Source: Clostridia bacterium
Lineage (GTDB): Bacteria > Bacillota > Clostridia > UMGS1840 > HGM11507
Reading direction: 5' to 3'
NCBI GenBank assembly: GCA_017414505.1
Contig: JAFQLQ010000031.1
Location: forward strand, 176,324 to 240,323
Length of the DNA: 64,000 nucleotides
Positions within the stretch are counted from its first letter, which is position 1, and each line of letters opens with the position of its first letter. Below, in pieces: positions 17,755-27,194 of the stretch. The notes under the pieces were generated by a model. The model saw nothing but the letters and a program-made list of their open reading frames with translations. It did not search any database and was not told the DNA's origin. The translations under genes were made by a program, and so were the position numbers.

Positions 17755-18618
17755 GTGTTCCTTGAGGTTGAAAATCTATCATATACCTATATGCCCGAAA
17801 CCGCTTTTGCAAAAACTGCAATATCGGATGTTTCTTTTTGTGCCGAAAAAGGTGAATTTATAGGCTTAATCGGTCATAGCGGTTCCGGTAAATCCACTTT
17901 GATACAGCATCTTAACGGACTGCTTAAGCCAACAGGCGGAAGTGTTGTTATAGACGGAGAAAATCTTAACGATAAAAATGTTAAATTAAAAAATATCCGT
18001 TTTAAGGTTGGGCTTGTTTTTCAGTATCCCGAAGCACAGCTTTTTGAAGAAACAGTTTATAAAGATATTGCGTTTGGCCCTTCCAATATGGGACTTTCAA
18101 AAGAGGAAACAGATTTCAGAGTGCACGAAGCAGCAGCACTTGTAGGCATAAAGGAAGAGCTTCTTTCAAAATCTCCTTTTGAGCTTTCCGGCGGTCAGAA
18201 AAGAAGAGTAGCAATTGCAGGCGTAGTTGCTATGAAGCCCGAAATATTAATTCTCGATGAGCCTACCGCAGGGCTTGATCCAAGGGGGAGAAATTCTATT
18301 TTAAAAAGAATAGGAGAGCTTCATAAAACTACGGGTATGACAGTTATTCTTGTTTCTCACAGTATGGAAGATATTGCCAATAACGTTAACAGAATCCTTG
18401 TTATGAACAAGGGTAAGCTTGTTATGGACGGTTCAAGAGAAGAAATTTTTTCACACGTTGATTATCTTAACGAAATAGGTCTGGATGTTCCGCAGGTTAC
18501 TACTGTTGTTAATAAGCTTATAAAAAGAGGCGTAAAAATACCGGAAAATATTTTTACTGTTGAAAAAGCCTGCGAAGAGATAAAAAAATATGTTGAATCG
18601 GGGGGTATAAAATGTTAA
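17755..18618 (+). CDS. ecfA2: ECF transporter ATP-binding protein EcfA2
   Basis: This 287-residue partner of EcfA1 starts at GTG, set by GGAGGT 6 bases upstream; no ATG fits. Walker A is GHSGSGKST, the Q-loop VFQYPEAQLFEETVYKDIAFGP (typical of EcfA2), signature ELSGGQKRRVAIAG, Walker B ILILDEPTAGLDP and the switch His in LVSHSMED. The end overlaps the ecfT start by 7 bases, so the subunits are translationally coupled. Confidence 0.95.
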   Translation: MFLEVENLSYTYMPETAFAKTAISDVSFCAEKGEFIGLIGHSGSGKSTLIQHLNGLLKPTGGSVVIDGENLNDKNVKLKNIRFKVGLVFQYPEAQLFEETVYKDIAFGPSNMGLSKEETDFRVHEAAALVGIKEELLSKSPFELSGGQKRRVAIAGVVAMKPEILILDEPTAGLDPRGRNSILKRIGELHKTTGMTVILVSHSMEDIANNVNRILVMNKGKLVMDGSREEIFSHVDYLNEIGLDVPQVTTVVNKLIKRGVKIPENIFTVEKACEEIKKYVESGGIKC

Positions 18619-19430
18619 AAGACATCACCTTAGGTCAATATTATCCCTCTGAATCCATCATTCACAAACTGGATTCACGAATAAAAATTATTATCACCTT
18701 ACTTTATATGGTTCTAGTGTTTCTTATTAAAGGTTTTGTTGGTTTTGCCTTGTTGGGAATATTTATAGTCGTTTTACTGAAGCTTTCAAAAATTCCTGCA
18801 AAATTCCTTTTAAAAGGCTTAAAACCGCTTTTGTTTTTCATAATATTCACAGTAATTATAAATATGTTTTTAACAGGCGGAACCAGAGCATTTACCTTTA
18901 TAATCTGGGATGTCACCTATGAAGGAATATTCACCGCAATCTTTATGGCTTTAAGATTGATTTTCCTTGTGGCAGGCTCTTCGTTTTTAACTTATACAAC
19001 ATCTCCCATAATGCTTACGGACGGTATGGAAAGTCTGCTTAAGCCATTTGGTAAAATCGGCTTGCCTTATCATGAACTGTCAATGATGATGAGTATTGCC
19101 CTCCGGTTTATACCAACTCTTATTGAAGAAACAGATAAAATAATGATGGCACAAAAGGCAAGAGGTGCTGATTTTGAGGATGGAAACATAATTCAGAAAG
19201 GAAAAGCTCTTATACCAATTCTTGTTCCGCTTTTTATCAGTGCGTTCCGTCGTGCCGATGACCTTGCAACGGCAATGGAAGCACGTTGTTACAGCGGAGG
19301 CAGCAACAGAACCAAGCTGAAAGAACTGCATCTTGGAAAAAAAGATTTTATTGCTTTGACGATTTTTGTTGTTTTTTCGGTGTTTGTTGTTTTAATTGGA
19401 ATTTTAAATTTGGAAATCAGAGGTTTTTAA
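18612..19430 (+). CDS. ecfT: ECF transporter transmembrane coupling protein EcfT
   Basis: The 272-residue membrane protein couples the EcfA ATPases to substrate-binding S components. It has about five to six hydrophobic helices and both Ala-Arg-x coupling motifs (MAQKARGADFED and TAMEARCYSGG) on the cytoplasmic helices that contact the ATPases. The start GQYYPSESIIHKLDSRIKI is characteristic. The gene order ecfA1-ecfA2-ecfT-truA is conserved in Firmicutes. Confidence 0.95.
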   Translation: MLKDITLGQYYPSESIIHKLDSRIKIIITLLYMVLVFLIKGFVGFALLGIFIVVLLKLSKIPAKFLLKGLKPLLFFIIFTVIINMFLTGGTRAFTFIIWDVTYEGIFTAIFMALRLIFLVAGSSFLTYTTSPIMLTDGMESLLKPFGKIGLPYHELSMMMSIALRFIPTLIEETDKIMMAQKARGADFEDGNIIQKGKALIPILVPLFISAFRRADDLATAMEARCYSGGSNRTKLKELHLGKKDFIALTIFVVFSVFVVLIGILNLEIRGF

Positions 19431-19433
19431 TAA

Positions 19434-20174
19434 ATGAGAAATCTTTTATGCAGAATGTCTTATAACGGAACAGCATATCATGGCTTTCAGCGTCAGAAAA
19501 ATGCAGTTACAATCGAAGAAACCGTTGAAAATGCACTTGATTTACTTACCGGTGAAAAAAACGTTATTTACGGTTGCGGCCGCACCGATGCAAGAGTTCA
19601 CGGAATAAATTATTATTTTAATTTTAAAACCGATTCTTCTATTCCGGTTGAAAAATTCCCCCTTGCGCTTAATTCCAAGCTTCCTGACGATATTTCGGTC
19701 AGTATGTGTCGTGAAGTTCCTGATGATTTTAATGCTCGCTTTTCTGCAATAAAGAAAACATACCGCTATTTAATTTATAACGACAGAATAAGAAATCCGT
19801 TCTATGATAAACGTGCTATGTTTTTTCCCAGAGAGCTTGATGTGGAGAAAATGCGTGAGGCTGCGGATAAAATAAAAGGAACAAAGGATTTTGCCGCTTT
19901 TATGGCTCAGGGAAGCCCCATAACCGATACAGTAAGAAGTGTTTACAGTATTGAAATTGAAAAAAAAGACAATATCATTCAGATCGACGTGTGTGGAAAC
20001 GGATTTTTATATAATATGGTAAGAATTATTGTTGGAACAATTATTGATACAGCAACAGGTAAAATTAAAATTTCGGAGCTTGATGAACGTATAGCATCAA
20101 AAAAACGTGAAAACACAGGCTTTACCGCTGTTCCGGACGGCTTGTATCTTTATGATGTTTACTATGATATTTAA
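19434..20174 (+). CDS. truA: tRNA pseudouridine(38-40) synthase TruA
   Basis: The 246-residue enzyme makes pseudouridine at positions 38-40 of the tRNA anticodon arm. The catalytic aspartate is in GCGRTDARVHG. SYNGTAYHGFQRQ at the N-terminus, FNARFSAIKKTYRY and FLYNMVRIIVGT are further TruA signatures. It starts 3 bases after ecfT, the usual place in this operon. Nothing unusual is seen. Confidence 0.96.
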   Translation: MRNLLCRMSYNGTAYHGFQRQKNAVTIEETVENALDLLTGEKNVIYGCGRTDARVHGINYYFNFKTDSSIPVEKFPLALNSKLPDDISVSMCREVPDDFNARFSAIKKTYRYLIYNDRIRNPFYDKRAMFFPRELDVEKMREAADKIKGTKDFAAFMAQGSPITDTVRSVYSIEIEKKDNIIQIDVCGNGFLYNMVRIIVGTIIDTATGKIKISELDERIASKKRENTGFTAVPDGLYLYDVYYDI

Positions 20175-20177
20175 AGA

Positions 20178-20192
20178 AAGGAGTACCTCCTT
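20178..20192 (+). promoter_or_regulatory. Hairpin covering the ribosome binding site of the DUF5711 gene
   Basis: AAGGAG-TAC-CTCCTT is a perfect 6-bp inverted repeat with a 3-base loop immediately before the start codon. Its left arm is the ribosome binding site, so folding would hide it. Ribosomes translating truA, which ends at 20174, could open it. Confidence 0.45.
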
Positions 20193-21461
20193 ATGGATGA
20201 AGAAAAAAATATTAACGAGCAGGAAATAACCGAATCCGAAGCAGAAAAGGTTGAAGAAACAAATGAAGTTTCTGATAACACTACCGCCGAAGAGGTGGCT
20301 GAAGAAGAATATATAAATGAACCTGCAAACGAAATAAAACCCAAAGGCATCAGCCTTAAAGCAAGGTTGATACTTATCTGTGTTGCAGTGTGTCTTGTCG
20401 GTTTTTGGGGATTTAATAATCAGTTTACCAAAGGCCTCATATATAATATGCAGAATCTTGCAGAAAATGCCGTTACAATCAAGCTTGAAAACGGATTTGG
20501 TTTGAATACGGGTATTTTTGATAATGTTATTGTTTCGTCATCAAGAAACAGTGTTAAGCTTTATAATGAAAAAGGAGAGCTGATTGAAACTGAGTTTACG
20601 GAAGAAATTTACGGAAGTATTCCGGACGTAGTAAATCTTGCGGTAAAAACTGCAAAAAACTATATGCTGGCATATGATGAAGACGGAAAAATTTTCTATA
20701 AAATAAATAAAAAAGGAAAAGAATTCAATACCAAACTGGATTACAATATTGTTTTTGCAAAACCCTTTGACAACGGAATGTTTGCTGTTGTAACCGAAGA
20801 TTCCGGCTCAAATCATCAGATAAGAGTTTATAATAAAGACTGCAAAGAAGTGTATATATGGCATTCGGGCGTTTCGAGTGTAACCGATGTTTCTGTTAAC
20901 AACAAAGGCGATAAAATGGCTGTTGCTTCTATTGAAACTCTTGATGGGAAAATAACCACAAAAGTATCTTTGTTTAATCTTAACGAAACTTTACCTTACA
21001 CAGAGAATGTGTTTACCGATAATATGATTACAAGCGTTCATCACGCCAACGATAATAATATTGTGGCACTGGGCGACAAATATCTTTCTCATATAAATTC
21101 ACACGGGAAAATAACAAGCAATTATTCATACAATAACCGTCGCTTGCATACTTATAAACATCTTGATAACGGTTCCGTTGCACTTGCATATCAGCAGGAT
21201 GAAAACAATGTAACTCAGATTGAAATAATTAGTAAAAAAGGTGCAGTAAAGGGTTCTCATAAAATTGAAGCAGAAGTAATCAGCCTTGACAATCGTGACG
21301 GGAACGTTTTGGTGGGCACTAAATCTGAATTTATTATTCTCGGAAACAGGGGAATGCGCCTCAGAAAGTCCAGAACCTCCAGAGAGATAAAAAAAGCATT
21401 GTTTATTGATGAAAATAAATTTGCGCTTATAGGTAATTCCGAAATAAAAATATGCAAATAA
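20193..21461 (+). CDS. DUF5711-type membrane-anchored beta-propeller-like protein
   Basis: The 422-residue protein has an acidic, disordered cytoplasmic N-terminus (about 1-50, rich in Glu), one transmembrane helix near 57-78 (LKARLILICVAVCLVGFWGF) and a large extracytoplasmic region with repeated short strands such as SVKLYNEKGELIETEF and NHQIRVYNKDCKEVYIW, which suggests a beta-propeller. It resembles the DUF5711 family of Clostridia; function unknown. It sits between truA and the CvpA gene and is probably in the same transcript. Confidence 0.7.
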   Translation: MDEEKNINEQEITESEAEKVEETNEVSDNTTAEEVAEEEYINEPANEIKPKGISLKARLILICVAVCLVGFWGFNNQFTKGLIYNMQNLAENAVTIKLENGFGLNTGIFDNVIVSSSRNSVKLYNEKGELIETEFTEEIYGSIPDVVNLAVKTAKNYMLAYDEDGKIFYKINKKGKEFNTKLDYNIVFAKPFDNGMFAVVTEDSGSNHQIRVYNKDCKEVYIWHSGVSSVTDVSVNNKGDKMAVASIETLDGKITTKVSLFNLNETLPYTENVFTDNMITSVHHANDNNIVALGDKYLSHINSHGKITSNYSYNNRRLHTYKHLDNGSVALAYQQDENNVTQIEIISKKGAVKGSHKIEAEVISLDNRDGNVLVGTKSEFIILGNRGMRLRKSRTSREIKKALFIDENKFALIGNSEIKICK

Positions 21462-21484
21462 AATAGCGTTGAAAGGTAAATTTC

Positions 21485-22168
21485 ATGATAATGGAAATAA
21501 TTATATTGGCAATTGTTGTTTTAATGTTTATTATTGGTTACAAAAGAGGTTTTATCAAATCAGTTTTTGATTTGTTTTCAGTTTTTCTTTCGTGGGTACT
21601 TGCATGGCTTCTTTACCCGACAATTTCGTCGTTTCTCATAAAAACACCTATTTTTAATACTGTAAAAGATTTTATCGGAAAAAATCTTACATTTAATGCC
21701 GAAGAGGGTGCTCAGACTTTATCGTCATACATAAGCAATCTGCCTGAATTTTTGAGTAAATCTCTTATGTCTACTGCGGCAGATGCTTCGGTTGAAATAC
21801 TTAATTCAATTGAAAACACTCTGGCAGTTCTTGCAGTAAATATAATAAGTATTATTCTTATTTTTATTGCCGTGCGGATTTTTATGTTTCTTATGAAAAT
21901 TTTCTCGGAAAAAATCAACGATATAATTCTTATTGGTTCACTAAACAAGTTTCTTGGAGGTATTTTAGGTGCGATTCAGGGAGTTTTCATAGTTTATCTT
22001 GTTGTTTTTGCTATAACATTTTTCCCGGCAACACAAGCCTATTCCTATGTTGCGTCAGAAATCGAAACCTCAGATATTTGTTCCATAATGTTCAACGAAG
22101 ATGTAAAAATACTTGGAATCAAACCTACATATCCCGTAAGAAAGGCGGAAATTCAGCATGAAAATTGA
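21485..22168 (+). CDS. CvpA family membrane protein
   Basis: The 227-residue protein has about four hydrophobic segments, the N-terminal IGYKRGFIKSVFDLFSVFLSWVLAWLLYP typical of CvpA (early glycine/arginine turn after helix 1), and LNKFLGGILGAIQGVFIVYL, the conserved Gly-rich helix. The family is linked to colicin V export and envelope homeostasis, mechanism unclear. Start set by AAAGG 8 bases upstream. The last 11 bases overlap the rho start, so the two are coupled. Confidence 0.85.
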   Translation: MIMEIIILAIVVLMFIIGYKRGFIKSVFDLFSVFLSWVLAWLLYPTISSFLIKTPIFNTVKDFIGKNLTFNAEEGAQTLSSYISNLPEFLSKSLMSTAADASVEILNSIENTLAVLAVNIISIILIFIAVRIFMFLMKIFSEKINDIILIGSLNKFLGGILGAIQGVFIVYLVVFAITFFPATQAYSYVASEIETSDICSIMFNEDVKILGIKPTYPVRKAEIQHEN

Positions 22169-23471
22169 TGAAATGAAAATAAACGAATTAAGAGAATACG
22201 CAAAAGAGTTAAATATAAAAAATTATTCATCTATGAAAAAACAGGAGCTTCGGGATGCAATAAGTGCGGCAGAGCATTCTGCTCCCGTAAAAGAAAAAGA
22301 GAAGGAATTTATTCCTCCTGCTGAGCCTAAAAAAGCTCCCGAACCGAAGGCTAATACCGGAAGTGAATTTCCTGCAGAGGGTATTCTGGAGGTTCTTGAA
22401 GACGGCTACGGATTTTTAAGATGTGATAACTATCTTTCCGGAGCTGACGATATTTATGTTTCTCCTACATTCATAAGAAAATTCAATCTTGCAACAGGCG
22501 ACTGGATTAACGGTAAAGCGAAGTTTCACAGAGAAACAGATAAATTTGCCGCTTTGATATTTATTGATAAAATAAATTCGGATGTTCCCGGAGTTGCAAT
22601 AAAAAGAACACGTTTTCAGCAGCTTACTCCCATTTATCCGGATGAAAGACTTAAGCTTGAAATCAATCAGAAAGGCTTTGCTATGCGTATGATTGACCTT
22701 ATTTCTCCAATAGGAAAAGGGCAGAGAGGTATGATTGTAGCACCGCCGAAAGCAGGAAAAACCACACTTCTTAAAGATATTGCAAATTCAATTACAACAA
22801 ATCATCCGGAGGCTACTCTTATTGTTCTTTTAATTGATGAACGTCCGGAAGAAGTTACGGATATAAAGAGAAGTATTGATGCTGAGGTAATTTATTCAAC
22901 CTTTGATGAGCTTCCGGAAAATCATACTGCTGTCGCAGAAATGGTTCTTGAGCGTGCAATGCGACTTGTTGAGCATAAAAAGGATGTTGTAATTTTACTG
23001 GATAACTTAACAAGACTCACCAGAGCCTACAATCTTACTATTACTCCATCGGCAAGAACTCTTTCGGGCGGTCTTGATCCTGCGGCACTTCATAAACCCA
23101 AAAAGTTCTTTGGTGCGGCAAGAAACATTGAAAACGGAGGCTCGCTTACCATTCTTGCAACCGCCCTCATTGAAACGGGAAGCAGAATGGATGATGTAAT
23201 ATTCGAAGAATTCAAAGGTACCGGCAACATGGAAGTTCATCTTGACAGAAAGCTTTCCGAAAGAAGAATTTTCCCTGCAATCGATATTAATAAATCAGGT
23301 ACACGCCGTGAGGATTTAATTATGAATCAGCGTGAAATGCACGCAATGTATGCAATAAGAAAGGCTCTTTACGGTCAGAATACTGCAGAAGTTACGGAAA
23401 CTATTATAAACAGACTTATTTCAACAAAAAACAACGAAGAACTTGTGGAACAGCTTATAAAAGCGTTATAA
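22158..23471 (+). CDS. rho: Transcription termination factor Rho
   Basis: The 437-residue hexameric RNA helicase ends transcription on untranslated RNA. It has the Rho-N helical domain (about 1-43, [20 protein letters not shown]), a Pro/Glu-rich linker, the cold-shock-like RNA-binding domain (about 75-145; [29 protein letters not shown]) and the RecA-like core. The P-loop is [12 protein letters not shown] near 196, Walker [17 protein letters not shown], and the Q/R-loop region follows in [20 protein letters not shown]. No long insertion is present. Every diagnostic part is intact. Confidence 0.97.
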   Translation: MKIDEMKINELREYAKELNIKNYSSMKKQELRDAISAAEHSAPVKEKEKEFIPPAEPKKAPEPKANTGSEFPAEGILEVLEDGYGFLRCDNYLSGADDIYVSPTFIRKFNLATGDWINGKAKFHRETDKFAALIFIDKINSDVPGVAIKRTRFQQLTPIYPDERLKLEINQKGFAMRMIDLISPIGKGQRGMIVAPPKAGKTTLLKDIANSITTNHPEATLIVLLIDERPEEVTDIKRSIDAEVIYSTFDELPENHTAVAEMVLERAMRLVEHKKDVVILLDNLTRLTRAYNLTITPSARTLSGGLDPAALHKPKKFFGAARNIENGGSLTILATALIETGSRMDDVIFEEFKGTGNMEVHLDRKLSERRIFPAIDINKSGTRREDLIMNQREMHAMYAIRKALYGQNTAEVTETIINRLISTKNNEELVEQLIKAL

Positions 23472-23480
23472 AGGTGAATT

Positions 23481-25235
23481 ATGGCATTAGACGGTATTGT
23501 GCTAAACAGCTTAAAAAATGAATTATTAAATAAAATAACAGATGCAAGAGTGGATAAAATTTATCAGCCGGAATCTGCAGAAATTGTTTTGCAGCTAAGA
23601 TGTTTCAGAGAAACCTATAAATTATTTTTAAGCGCTGATCCAATGTATCCGAGAATTAATCTTACCAATGAAAGCTACAAAAATCCGGATACACCTCCGC
23701 TTTTTTGTATGCTTCTCCGTAAGCATATTTCATCTGCTAAAATTATCGGAATTGAGCAGGTTGGAACTGACAGAATCTTAAAAATAATTTTTGAAACCTA
23801 TAACGAAATGGGCGATCTTGTTAACAAAACTCTTGTAATAGAAATTATGGGGCGTTTCAGCAACATAATGCTTGTTAACGAAAAGGGGATTATAGTAGAC
23901 TGTATAAAAAGAATTGATCTTACTGTATCCTCCAAAAGACAGGTTTTACCCGGTCTTTTCTACGAAGCTCCGCCTGAGCAGGACAAGCTTAATTTTCTTG
24001 AGTTTGACGAAGCGGTTTTAAAAGATAAATTATATATTAATGAGGATGTTCTTGCCGATAAATTTCTTATGAATACTTTTGACGGTGTTGCTCCTATTGT
24101 TTCAAGAGAAATCTGTTACAGAACCTTCGGTGAGCTTAATGTTATTCTTACCGCCTCCGATACCGGAAAAAAGGACAGGCTTTATAATAATATTATTGAT
24201 TATTTCAGTAATCCGGATGCGGGAAAATACTGTATTTTGTGGGACAGGGAAAACAATGCTCCCAAATATTTTTCATCTGTCGATATAACACAGTATGGTG
24301 AAGCATTTGACAAGAAATTTTATAATTCTCCAAGCGAAATGCTTGATGTGTATTTTTCTCAGCTTCATTTTTCGAGATGTATTTCGCAAAGAAGCGCCGT
24401 ACTTACTAAAACTCTTAAAAATTTAATTGAGAAAACCGAGAGGAAAATAGCAATTCACACAGAAGTTCTTGCAAAAAGCGAGGATAAAGAAAAATACAGA
24501 CTTTTTGGCGAACTGATTACAGCTAATATGTATATGTTAAAAGGCGGAGAAACTGAAGTTGAAGTTATAAATTATTACGATGGAAATCCTGTTACAATAA
24601 AGCTTAATGAATTTCTATCTCCTGCAAAAAATGCTCAGAAATATTATAATGAGTACCAGAAGGCAAAAAAAGCTGAGGAAGTTTCAGGAAAAATTTTAGC
24701 AGAGCTGAAAGACGAACTGTACTACCTTGAAAGTGAGCTTGAATTTTTAAACAAAGCTCAGGATCAGAGCGATATTGATGCAATTAAGGAAGAACTTTCA
24801 AAAGAAGGATTTATACGACATAAAAACGGTAATAACCGTAAAAAAGCAAAAAAAATATCAACCACCTATAATGAATTTATCAGCAGTGACGGTTTTTTGA
24901 TTTATGTTGGAAAAAATAATAATCAGAATGATGAGCTGACTTTTAAAGTAGCATCACCAAATGATTTGTGGCTGCATATTAAAACTTATCCCGGTTCTCA
25001 TACCATAGTTAAAACAAATGGAAGTGAGATTCCGGATTCCACATTGCTGGAGGCGGCAACTCTGGCTGCTGTTTATTCAAAAGGCTCTCCGGGAACAAAA
25101 ATAACTATTGATTATACAAAAGCGAAATTTGTAAAAAAACCGCCGGGCGCAAAACCCGGAATGGTTACTTATTCCAATTTTAAATCTGTTGTTGTAATAT
25201 CTGATGAAAGCATTATAACAAAATTAAAAAAGTAG
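23481..25235 (+). CDS. rqcH: NFACT protein RqcH (ribosome quality control, Ala-tailing)
   Basis: The 584-residue protein has NFACT-N (from MALDGIVLNSLKNEL), helix-hairpin-helix and coiled-coil regions (about 310-450, charged), and the C-terminal NFACT-R domain with DLWLHIKTYPGSHTIVK near 495. The functional Asp-Arg pair appears in GTDRILKI near 95. In Bacillus, RqcH binds stalled 50S subunits and recruits tRNA-Ala to add C-terminal alanine tails. The older name is fibronectin-binding protein FbpA. The start is 9 bases after rho, with AAAGGTG as ribosome binding site. Confidence 0.92.
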   Translation: MALDGIVLNSLKNELLNKITDARVDKIYQPESAEIVLQLRCFRETYKLFLSADPMYPRINLTNESYKNPDTPPLFCMLLRKHISSAKIIGIEQVGTDRILKIIFETYNEMGDLVNKTLVIEIMGRFSNIMLVNEKGIIVDCIKRIDLTVSSKRQVLPGLFYEAPPEQDKLNFLEFDEAVLKDKLYINEDVLADKFLMNTFDGVAPIVSREICYRTFGELNVILTASDTGKKDRLYNNIIDYFSNPDAGKYCILWDRENNAPKYFSSVDITQYGEAFDKKFYNSPSEMLDVYFSQLHFSRCISQRSAVLTKTLKNLIEKTERKIAIHTEVLAKSEDKEKYRLFGELITANMYMLKGGETEVEVINYYDGNPVTIKLNEFLSPAKNAQKYYNEYQKAKKAEEVSGKILAELKDELYYLESELEFLNKAQDQSDIDAIKEELSKEGFIRHKNGNNRKKAKKISTTYNEFISSDGFLIYVGKNNNQNDELTFKVASPNDLWLHIKTYPGSHTIVKTNGSEIPDSTLLEAATLAAVYSKGSPGTKITIDYTKAKFVKKPPGAKPGMVTYSNFKSVVVISDESIITKLKK

Positions 25236-25279
25236 AGATTGACATTTTCACGACAATCTCCGAAAAAATAAGGTTATAT

Positions 25280-25293
25280 ATGTGAATACACAT
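25280..25293 (+). promoter_or_regulatory. Small inverted repeat upstream of pncB
   Basis: ATGTG-AATA-CACAT is a perfect inverted repeat right after a TTATAT (25274-25279) that could be a -10. A repressor site is possible. I cannot find a well-spaced -35, and the match to a known NAD-metabolism operator is not clear. Confidence 0.25.
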
Positions 25294-25348
25294 TAATTTG
25301 ACGTTATGTTTTGAAATAAGTTGCGAAAAACGAAAGGATGAATGTATT

Positions 25349-26794
25349 ATGGATAAATTCGAAAACCTGGCTCTTCTTACTGATTTTTATGAATTTACAA
25401 TGTCAAACGGCTATTTTGAAAAAGGCATGAAAGATAAAATAGCTGTATTTGATATGTTTTTCAGACGTGTGCCGGATAATGGCGGTTTTGCCGTTATGGC
25501 AGGTCTTGAACAGGTAATTATGTTTCTTAAAGAGCTTAATTTTTCTGATGAGGATATCGCATATTTAAGAAGTAAAAATATGTTTACGGAAGGATTTTTG
25601 GAATATCTTAGAAACTTTAAATTTACATGTGATGTGTGGGCGGTTAAAGAGGGAACACCAATTTTTCCCCATGAACCCATTGTGGTAATAAGAGGCCCTC
25701 TTATTCAGGCACAGCTTGTTGAAACTATGATACTTCTCACAATTAACCATCAGTCTTTAATTGCCACCAAAGCAAACAGAATTGTGCGTTCGGCAGAGGG
25801 CAGACCGGTAATGGAATTCGGTTCCAGACGTGCCCAGGGAAAAGACGGTGCGGTTTACGGTGCAAGAGCCGCATATATCGGTGGTTGTGTTGGTACAGCC
25901 TGCACAATAACCGATAAAATGTTCGAAACTCCTGCTCTCGGAACAATGGCTCACAGTTGGGTACAAAGCTTCGATAGCGAATATGAAGCCTTCAAAGCAT
26001 ATGCAGAAATGTATCCCAATAACTGTACCCTTCTTATTGATACTTATAACGTTTTAAAATCAGGACTTCCGAATGCAATTAAAGTATTTAACGAAGTTAT
26101 TGTAAAGAAAGGTTTCCGTCCCAAGGGAGTACGTCTTGATAGCGGAGATATAACTTACCTTACAAAAAAAGTAAGAAAAGCTCTTGATGAAAATGGATTT
26201 TCGGATGTTGGAATTGTTGTTTCCAATTCTATGGATGAATATATTATAAGAGATATTCTTGTTCAGGGTGCTCAGATTAATTCATTTGGAGTTGGTGAAA
26301 GACTTATCACTTCCAAATCAGAACCTGTGTTTGGCGGTGTTTACAAGCTTGTTGCTACTTATGATGATAATGGCAATGAAATACCAAAAATAAAAATAAG
26401 CGAAAATCCTGAAAAAATTACAAATCCTGCATTTAAATCGTTATACAGATTATACAGCAGGGAAACCAACAAAGCTCTTGCCGATGTAATTACTCTGTAT
26501 GGCGAGGAAATAGACGATACAAAGGATTTGGAAATTTTCCACCCCAACCATACATGGAAAAGAAAAACCCTTACTAATTTCAAAGCCGAAAAACTGCTTG
26601 TTCAGATTCTTGATAAAGGTGAGCTTGTTTATGATATGCCCAAATTAAGCGATATCCGCGATTACTGTTTAAGCGAAATTGACAGAATCTGGGATGAGGT
26701 TAAAAGATTTGAGAATCCTCACACATATTATGTGGATTTATCTCAGAAGCTTTGGGATATAAGAAACAATTTACTTTTGGAAAATAATAAATAA
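25349..26794 (+). CDS. pncB: Nicotinate phosphoribosyltransferase
   Basis: The start is ATG 25349 with GAAAGGA 10 bases upstream; the frame extends to a TTG at 25298, but that has no ribosome binding site. The 481-residue enzyme joins nicotinate to PRPP, the first step of the Preiss-Handler route to NAD. ALLTDFYEFTMSNGYF at the N-terminus, MEFGSRRAQGKDGA (substrate and PRPP contact region), GTMAHSWVQSF with the phosphorylatable His, and VRLDSGDITYL are diagnostic. A terminator follows, and the next gene has its own promoter, so it is probably monocistronic. Confidence 0.95.
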   Translation: MDKFENLALLTDFYEFTMSNGYFEKGMKDKIAVFDMFFRRVPDNGGFAVMAGLEQVIMFLKELNFSDEDIAYLRSKNMFTEGFLEYLRNFKFTCDVWAVKEGTPIFPHEPIVVIRGPLIQAQLVETMILLTINHQSLIATKANRIVRSAEGRPVMEFGSRRAQGKDGAVYGARAAYIGGCVGTACTITDKMFETPALGTMAHSWVQSFDSEYEAFKAYAEMYPNNCTLLIDTYNVLKSGLPNAIKVFNEVIVKKGFRPKGVRLDSGDITYLTKKVRKALDENGFSDVGIVVSNSMDEYIIRDILVQGAQINSFGVGERLITSKSEPVFGGVYKLVATYDDNGNEIPKIKISENPEKITNPAFKSLYRLYSRETNKALADVITLYGEEIDDTKDLEIFHPNHTWKRKTLTNFKAEKLLVQILDKGELVYDMPKLSDIRDYCLSEIDRIWDEVKRFENPHTYYVDLSQKLWDIRNNLLLENNK

Positions 26795-26796
26795 TT

Positions 26797-26838
26797 AAAA
26801 GTCGAAATTTGTCATTATTGGCATTTTTCGACTTTTTT
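26797..26838 (+). terminator. Intrinsic terminator after pncB
   Basis: Stem AAAAGTCGAAA / TTTTTCGACTTTT with a loop of about 16 bases and a T-run; it ends just before the glmS promoter. Confidence 0.8.
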
Positions 26839-26852
26839 ATTTGTGTAATTTG

Positions 26853-26881
26853 TTGACAAAAATGACAAAATAAGATATAAT
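26853..26881 (+). promoter_or_regulatory. Consensus promoter of the glmS operon
   Basis: TTGACA (26853-26858), exactly 17 bases, TATAAT (26876-26881). Transcription should begin near 26888, about 58 bases before the ribozyme cleavage site. Confidence 0.92.
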
Positions 26882-26935
26882 ACATATGTTAGAAATATAT
26901 GCTCAAAATAAAATGAAAGGAGAAAACGAATTTCT

Positions 26936-27145
26936 GACAGAAAAAGCGCCAGGACCGATTGAGCGTGTGCGGTTGACGAGGTTGGGAAGTATCGAAATAT
27001 TCGGCGGATGTCCCACGGTGGAAAGCACCACCGATTGCGAATTATTAAAAACACAAAGTAATTTGTGAACAGAAATCTTTCGTATGCTTAAAAACGATAT
27101 CATAAGCGGATCTTGCAGCGTAAGAGCCGTGTGGGATATTATGTT
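26936..27145 (+). ncRNA. glmS ribozyme: glmS self-cleaving ribozyme riboswitch
   Basis: The 5' leader of glmS contains the conserved core of the glucosamine-6-phosphate-dependent ribozyme: AGCGCCAGGACCG with the scissile bond between A26945 and G26946, then GGTTGACGAGG (26981-26991), TATCGA (27000 region), TTCGGCGGATG (27000-27010) and TCCC. Downstream stems can be drawn: CGGTGG/CCACCG, CACAAA/TTTGTG and a longer P4-like arm (CATAA.CGG.TCTT / AAGA.CCG..TTATG, about 27101-27143). Bound GlcN6P acts as the acid cofactor; cleavage exposes a 5'-OH and destabilises the mRNA. The 3' boundary is approximate. An open frame over this region (26886-27068) is not a gene. Confidence 0.93.
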
Positions 27146-27194
27146 TTTTGCAAGGTCCTTTTATGATACATAAAAATGAAAGGATTTTGTAGTT

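Noticed and set aside
25236..25348. NAD-responsive riboswitch before pncB
   Set aside because: Only two short hairpins are visible and no conserved riboswitch motif.
26886..27068. Open frame of 60 codons upstream of glmS
   Set aside because: It lies across the glmS ribozyme core; base pairing and conserved motifs explain the sequence.
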